This document shows positions 13,386 to 16,762 of a stretch of DNA of 16,762 bases, piece by piece. The stretch is from an uncultured Gemmatimonadota bacterium (GTDB taxonomy: Bacteria; Gemmatimonadota; Gemmatimonadetes; Gemmatimonadales; Gemmatimonadaceae). The notes under the pieces were generated by a model, which did not search any database, was not told the origin of the DNA, and worked only from the letters and a program-made list of their open reading frames with translations. The stretch covers positions 1 through 16,762 of the forward strand of contig CAMLDY010000052.1 in NCBI GenBank assembly GCA_946478895.1, given 5' to 3'. Each line of letters opens with the position of its first letter. Position 1 is the stretch's first letter. Position numbers and translations under genes: made by a program.

Positions 13386-14264
13386 GTGAAGCCCCGAGCG
13401 CACGCGGTCCTCGCGGCGTCGGCACTACTGCTCGCCGCGTGTGCAACGGGCGCGAGCGGAACGCGGCGCGCGAAAACCCCGGCGCCCGGGACCGGCATAG
13501 GCTGCCTCGACACCCTGCACGCCACCGATTCGGTGGAAAGAATCGTCAAGCTCACCGTCGGGTCGCGGGACAGCAGCATCAGGCTGCCCAGGGATTTCGA
13601 GAACCTTCTGGCCGAGGAGTTTCGGCGCCGCTTCAAAGCTCCGGCGAAGACGCCGCTCAGTGTGGTGAAAGGCGTGGCTCCGTGCGACTCGATTGGTTCG
13701 CGATGCGAGGGGGGCGTGCTCGATATCGGCGCAATCGTCTACGCGACCGCCCAGAACGACGGGAAGCTGAGCGAGATCGATGTACTGGACATCGCACTGG
13801 TTCCGTCGCTTGCCGATACCGTGCGGTCGGTACTCGCCGCGATCTCCCGCGAATCGCTGGCTCCGCCGACCGGTGAAGTGGAGTCGATCCCTCTGCTTCT
13901 GGAGCTCCGCACCGAAGACCAGCCCGATACCGTCTCGCAGTACCGGCAGATCTTCAAGGTGAAGTTGCCGATGTACGGGTTCCCATTCAGGTATGCATCG
14001 ATGCCAGCGGCGGGCATCGACGCCAGCTACCCTTTCACTGCCCGACTCGCCGGCATCGGCGATACGGTGAGCATGGCGTTCACGGTTGCCTCTGATGGAA
14101 TGATTCAGCCGGAGTCACTGGAGCTGGTCAGGGCCGGCTACCGCGACTTCGTTGCGCCCGTCGCCAATGCGCTTCTCGAGACGCGATTTCATCCTGCCCG
14201 ACTGGGCGACTGCGCGGTCGCGACGCGGATGGAGCAGCGCTTCGTGTTCAAGCCACCGGAGTAG
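13386..14264 (+). CDS. Lipoprotein with a TonB-C-like C-terminal domain
   Basis: A 292-residue protein with a lipoprotein signal: basic start, hydrophobic ALLLAAC and lipobox cysteine C19. The mature part begins with a spacer (20-37) and a domain containing three further cysteines (GIGCLDT, APCDSIGSRCE). The last 70 residues (SMAFTVASDGMIQPESLELVRAGY..., then LETRFHPA and RFVFKPP) resemble the TonB C-terminal fold found in many periplasmic proteins that are not true energy transducers; there is no TonB membrane anchor or long Pro-rich stretch. The start is a GTG at 13386, 25 bases after the SufT-like gene, without a clear Shine-Dalgarno. It converges with rnd (5-base gap). Lipoprotein call firm, function unknown. 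Confidence 0.85.
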   Translation: MKPRAHAVLAASALLLAACATGASGTRRAKTPAPGTGIGCLDTLHATDSVERIVKLTVGSRDSSIRLPRDFENLLAEEFRRRFKAPAKTPLSVVKGVAPCDSIGSRCEGGVLDIGAIVYATAQNDGKLSEIDVLDIALVPSLADTVRSVLAAISRESLAPPTGEVESIPLLLELRTEDQPDTVSQYRQIFKVKLPMYGFPFRYASMPAAGIDASYPFTARLAGIGDTVSMAFTVASDGMIQPESLELVRAGYRDFVAPVANALLETRFHPARLGDCAVATRMEQRFVFKPPE

Positions 14265-14269
14265 AGACC

Positions 14270-15421
14270 CTAGACCGCACCCGTCAGCGCACGGAGAAAG
14301 CCCGCTCCCATCTCCTCGATCTGCCAGCGCCGCAATTCGGGAACGGACGCCAGCTCTTCGATCGACCTCGCTCCGCTGCGCGCGACATTTTCCAGTCGCT
14401 CACGCGAGCAGAGGACGCCGGGATCGAGCTCCAGCCGCGTCGCCGCTTCATCACGCACGGCCTTGAGGCGGGAGACGCGATCGTCGAAGTCACGGTCCTT
14501 GTTCCAGCGCTGGCCGCGGGGGAATTTGGGCAGCTCGGCTTCCGGCGCTTCCATCCCGCGCCGAATTGCGGAGATGATGTCGCTTCCGGCGCGCTCGATC
14601 ATGCCCTTGGGCATGCCTTTGATTGCGCCGAGCTCGGAAACGCTGCGCGGCGCGCGGCGCGCAAGCTCGAACAGGACTTCATTGCCCATCACGCGAAAGG
14701 TCGCGCGATCGAGCTGTGCGGCGACGGTGTCTCGCCAGTTCGCGACTTCGCGGAGCACGGCGAGCTCGCGACGGGTGAGATCGCGCGCACCCTTGAGGCG
14801 AAGGAATCCTTCCATCTCCTCTTCCGCTTCCCAACGCGTGCCCTCGAGTCGCGCGAATTCCTCTCGTGCCCAGTGGAGCCGGCCGCGCTTCTCGAGCTCG
14901 CCCTGCAGCTGATCCTTGAGCTGGAGCAGAAACCGCGTGTCCTGTGCGGCGTACTCCAGCATGTCGGGGGTGAGCGGTCGCATCGACCAGTCGGCGCGTT
15001 GGTGTTTTTTGTCGAGCTTGACGTCGAAAAACTGCTCCAGCAGCGCCGCAAGTCCGAAGGACTTGATGCCGAGCAGCTGCGCCGCGATACGGGTGTCGAA
15101 GATATTGGTGACGTGCCAGCCGTAGTCCTGGTGGAGCAGCCGCAGATCGTAGTCGGCATCGTGAAAAACGACCTCGACGTTGCCGCTCTCGACGAGCTTG
15201 CCCAATTGCGCGGGTGAGCCGATGGGCAGCGGGTCGATGATGGCGCTTCGGTCCCGGGTCGAAAGCTGGAGCAGGTAGATGCGGTCGAGAAACCGGTGGA
15301 AGCTCGCGCCTTCGGTGTCGAGCGCGAGCTCGGTGACTCCAGAGATCTCGTTGAGAAAGCGGTCGACGTCGGGAACGCGATCCAGATACTCAGCGCTCTC
15401 GGTTCGGGCGGGAGACATCAT
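14270..15421 (-). CDS. rnd: Ribonuclease D
   Basis: A 383-residue 3'-5' exoribonuclease of the DEDD-y class, which trims tRNA and other stable RNA 3' ends. Exo I is LALDTEGAS (D35, E37), Exo II is HDADYDLRLL (D92), and Exo III is YAAQD (Y157, D161), so all catalytic residues are present. Two helical HRDC-type domains follow, about 212-290 (GARDLTRREL... to GSDIISAIRRG) and 312-381 (DRVSRLKAVRDEAATRL... to GFLRALTG), matching the two-HRDC architecture and length of RNase D. Two ATG codons occur in tandem at the start (15421 and 15418); the ribosome site is weak. It diverges from the thioesterase gene across 74 bases. Confidence 0.94.
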   Translation of the reverse strand: MMSPARTESAEYLDRVPDVDRFLNEISGVTELALDTEGASFHRFLDRIYLLQLSTRDRSAIIDPLPIGSPAQLGKLVESGNVEVVFHDADYDLRLLHQDYGWHVTNIFDTRIAAQLLGIKSFGLAALLEQFFDVKLDKKHQRADWSMRPLTPDMLEYAAQDTRFLLQLKDQLQGELEKRGRLHWAREEFARLEGTRWEAEEEMEGFLRLKGARDLTRRELAVLREVANWRDTVAAQLDRATFRVMGNEVLFELARRAPRSVSELGAIKGMPKGMIERAGSDIISAIRRGMEAPEAELPKFPRGQRWNKDRDFDDRVSRLKAVRDEAATRLELDPGVLCSRERLENVARSGARSIEELASVPELRRWQIEEMGAGFLRALTGAV

Positions 15422-15495
15422 CGAAATCTAGCGCGTGAATGGTGTCCCGCCCCCTGGGCATTAAGTTTCGACGCTGACTTCCGCGCGACGAGCCG

Positions 15496-15921
15496 ATGAC
15501 TGAAGACTTCAAGGTTCATATCTATCCGAGCGACTGTGATTCAGTGGGCCACGTCAATCACGCCCATATGTTGACGCTGATGGAGCGCGCCCGGTGGGCC
15601 GCCCTCGAGCGACACATGTCGTACAACGAGTACATGAAGACGAGCCTGTGGGCCGTCGTACGCAAGGTGGAAGCTTCGTACCAGGCGCAGACTTTCCCGG
15701 GCGACGAGCTGAGCATTCGAACCGGGTTGACGTCTGTGGGCAACACCAGCTTCATCGTGCGACAGGTCGTGCGCAATCATCACGATGCCGTTGTCTGCGA
15801 CGCGTCGATCGTGTACGTGACCGTTTCACCCGACGGCAAGCCCATTCCCGTGCCCGACCAGTGGCGGACTCTTTTTTCACCGTGGGAAGAAACCGGGGCT
15901 GAGCAAAAGGGCCGCAGTTGA
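15496..15921 (+). CDS. Hotdog-fold acyl-CoA thioesterase (4HBT/YbgC-like)
   Basis: A 141-residue single-hotdog-domain protein. The N-terminal catalytic motif DCDSVGHVNHAHML (13-26) has the acidic residue D15 and the GHVN turn of the 4-hydroxybenzoyl-CoA thioesterase family, followed by the helix LMERARWAAL. The rest (FPGDELSIRTGLTSVGNTSF, DASIVYVTVSPDGKPIPVP) forms the typical hotdog strands. It should hydrolyse an acyl-CoA or acyl-ACP thioester; chain preference cannot be read. ATG at 15496 fits the family; the ribosome site is weak. Its TGA overlaps the TTG start of the next gene, so the two are coupled. Confidence 0.92.
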   Translation: MTEDFKVHIYPSDCDSVGHVNHAHMLTLMERARWAALERHMSYNEYMKTSLWAVVRKVEASYQAQTFPGDELSIRTGLTSVGNTSFIVRQVVRNHHDAVVCDASIVYVTVSPDGKPIPVPDQWRTLFSPWEETGAEQKGRS

Positions 15922-16574
15922 CGAATCCGACCCGCGTGCCTGGTCCGGTGAGTGCAACCGAGCAATCGGTTCCCGCCCAGATCGGCTCGGTGCTGTTCCG
16001 CCACCGCGGCTGGCTGCCGCTGTTGTTCCTCGGAATTCCACTCGTATTCCCGGGCTCGACGTCACCGTTTCGCTGGGAAGTCGGACTAGCGCTCATCGCG
16101 ATCGGTGAGGTGATCAGGCTCGCGGGCGTCGCAGCGGCCGGGACGGTCACGCGTCGCCGCTCGCGCAACGTGCAGCGATTGGTGACGTACGGGATTTTTT
16201 CGTGGGTCAGAAATCCTCTTTACATCGGAAACTTTCTGGTCTGGATGGGATTCGTCACGATCTCGGGAGTGCTGTGGTTCCTGCCGATCGCGGTGCTGCT
16301 CTTCGCGGTGGAGTACGAGCTGATCGTGCGCTACGAGGAGGGTGTCCTCGAGTCGATCTTCGGCCGCGACTACCTCGAGTACAAGAACTCTACGCCGCGC
16401 TGGATTCCGCGTCCACCCAAAACCCCGCCGCCACCAGGCGAGTACCATTGGGGCGAAGCATTCCGGAGCGAGGTCAGCACTTTCCTCCAGTACGCCGTGC
16501 TTTTAGCGGCGTTCTACGTGAAGAGCCGGGTGGTCGGACAGGGCGGGGCGTGGGTCGGGGTCAGGAAGTTCTGA
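15918..16574 (+). CDS. Isoprenylcysteine carboxyl methyltransferase-like membrane protein
   Basis: A 218-residue integral membrane protein of the ICMT/phospholipid methyltransferase group. Hydrophobic segments lie at about 31-46, 53-75 and 105-133 (helical hairpin), with another near 188-201. The SAM-binding signature is present: SWVRNPLYIGNF (95-106), then an acidic E-rich helix (VEYELIVRYEEGVLESIFG, in part), YLEY and TPRWIP. Bacterial members methylate lipids or small hydrophobic acids; the substrate here is unknown. The start is TTG at 15918 with AAGGG six bases upstream, overlapping the thioesterase stop (TTGA). The neighbouring thioesterase suggests a shared lipid substrate, which is inference. 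Confidence 0.85.
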   Translation: MTNPTRVPGPVSATEQSVPAQIGSVLFRHRGWLPLLFLGIPLVFPGSTSPFRWEVGLALIAIGEVIRLAGVAAAGTVTRRRSRNVQRLVTYGIFSWVRNPLYIGNFLVWMGFVTISGVLWFLPIAVLLFAVEYELIVRYEEGVLESIFGRDYLEYKNSTPRWIPRPPKTPPPPGEYHWGEAFRSEVSTFLQYAVLLAAFYVKSRVVGQGGAWVGVRKF

Positions 16575-16762
16575 GCGGGTACAGCTTCGGATAACTGCAA
16601 CGGAACGGGTGCGAGTTCTCAGTGGCGTAGATGTCAGCCGGTAGTTCACGACGTCGGGACGCTTCTACTCGGCTTATGGCACAGGCGATTGCCTGTGCTA
16701 CGACGCAGCTGAGTGACATCCCGACGTGGTGAACCGACAACTGGCGACGATGCTACTGCGAA
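16575..16762. other. Noncoding tail of the window
   Basis: These 188 bases follow the methyltransferase stop and contain no convincing coding frame. They are mostly occupied by the long imperfect palindrome described separately. There is no T-tract typical of an intrinsic terminator. Confidence 0.6.
16644..16734. repeat. Long imperfect palindrome, REP/MITE-like
   Basis: Outer arms 16644-16661 and 16717-16734 (18 bases each, 16 of 18 complementary) enclose an inner perfect 8-bp hairpin GCACAGGC-GATT-GCCTGTGC (16679-16698). Both share a centre near 16689, so the whole 91 bases form one dyad. The similarity may extend imperfectly to GTAG at 16627 and CTAC at 16756. It could be a dispersed palindromic element, a decayed MITE or a structured RNA; other copies cannot be seen from here. 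Confidence 0.7.

Noticed and set aside
1..16762. CRISPR array, tRNA, rRNA, phage or insertion sequence genes
   Set aside because: No regularly spaced repeats, no cloverleaf or rRNA sequence recognised and no transposase or phage protein motifs; only the palindrome at the right end hints at a mobile element.

Overview
This is a dense, GC-rich (roughly 60-65% by eye) bacterial chromosomal segment with about 19 protein genes and very little intergenic DNA. The mixture of families suggests a Gram-negative-type, soil-like bacterium. It includes an ECF sigma factor with a membrane partner and a PDZ protein, a lipobox protein with a TonB-C-like end, Lar nickel-cofactor genes, QueG, a DHA2 exporter and a SufT/MIP18-like protein. 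Gemmatimonadota is my best guess, but this is inference: there is no rRNA or marker gene. I see no tRNA, rRNA, CRISPR array, phage gene or transposase.

Layout. (1) 1-1846: a YfcE-type metallophosphoesterase on the minus strand diverges from a small unknown protein, which is translationally coupled (ATGA) to queG on the plus strand. (2) 1843-8235, minus strand: a tightly packed run in transcription order larC, larE, larB, an LLM flavin-dependent oxidoreductase, a 14-TM DHA2 exporter carrying a C-terminal MarR-like winged-helix domain, and an unknown membrane protein. Gaps are from about -1 to 33 bases, so one transcript is likely. LarB, LarE and LarC together make the nickel pincer nucleotide (NPN) cofactor; no larA-like user enzyme is in the window. 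(3) 8351-9283, plus: a thioredoxin-reductase-like flavoprotein, convergent with region 4.

(4) 9290-11320, minus: ECF sigma factor, single-TM putative anti-sigma partner and an exported double-PDZ protein, overlapping or nearly abutting. They diverge from a beta-lactamase-fold serine hydrolase (11538-12893, plus) with an unusual Lys/Ser/Arg tail and a strong terminator. The shared intergenic region holds tandem GGAAACTTCC repeats facing the sigma gene and a GGAACTT-16-TATAAA promoter candidate facing the hydrolase. I read this as an envelope-stress module. (5) 12995-14264, plus: SufT/MIP18-like Fe-S assembly protein and a lipoprotein with a TonB-C-like end. (6) 14270-15421, minus: ribonuclease D. 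(7) 15496-16574, plus: hotdog thioesterase and isoprenylcysteine-methyltransferase-like membrane protein, coupled through a TTGA overlap. (8) 16575-16762: noncoding, with a long imperfect palindrome at 16644-16734.

The most interesting points are the lar/LLM/exporter-regulator operon, the exporter-winged-helix fusion, the sigma/PDZ/hydrolase module with its repeats, and the terminal palindrome. No stretch longer than about 220 bases lacks a gene.
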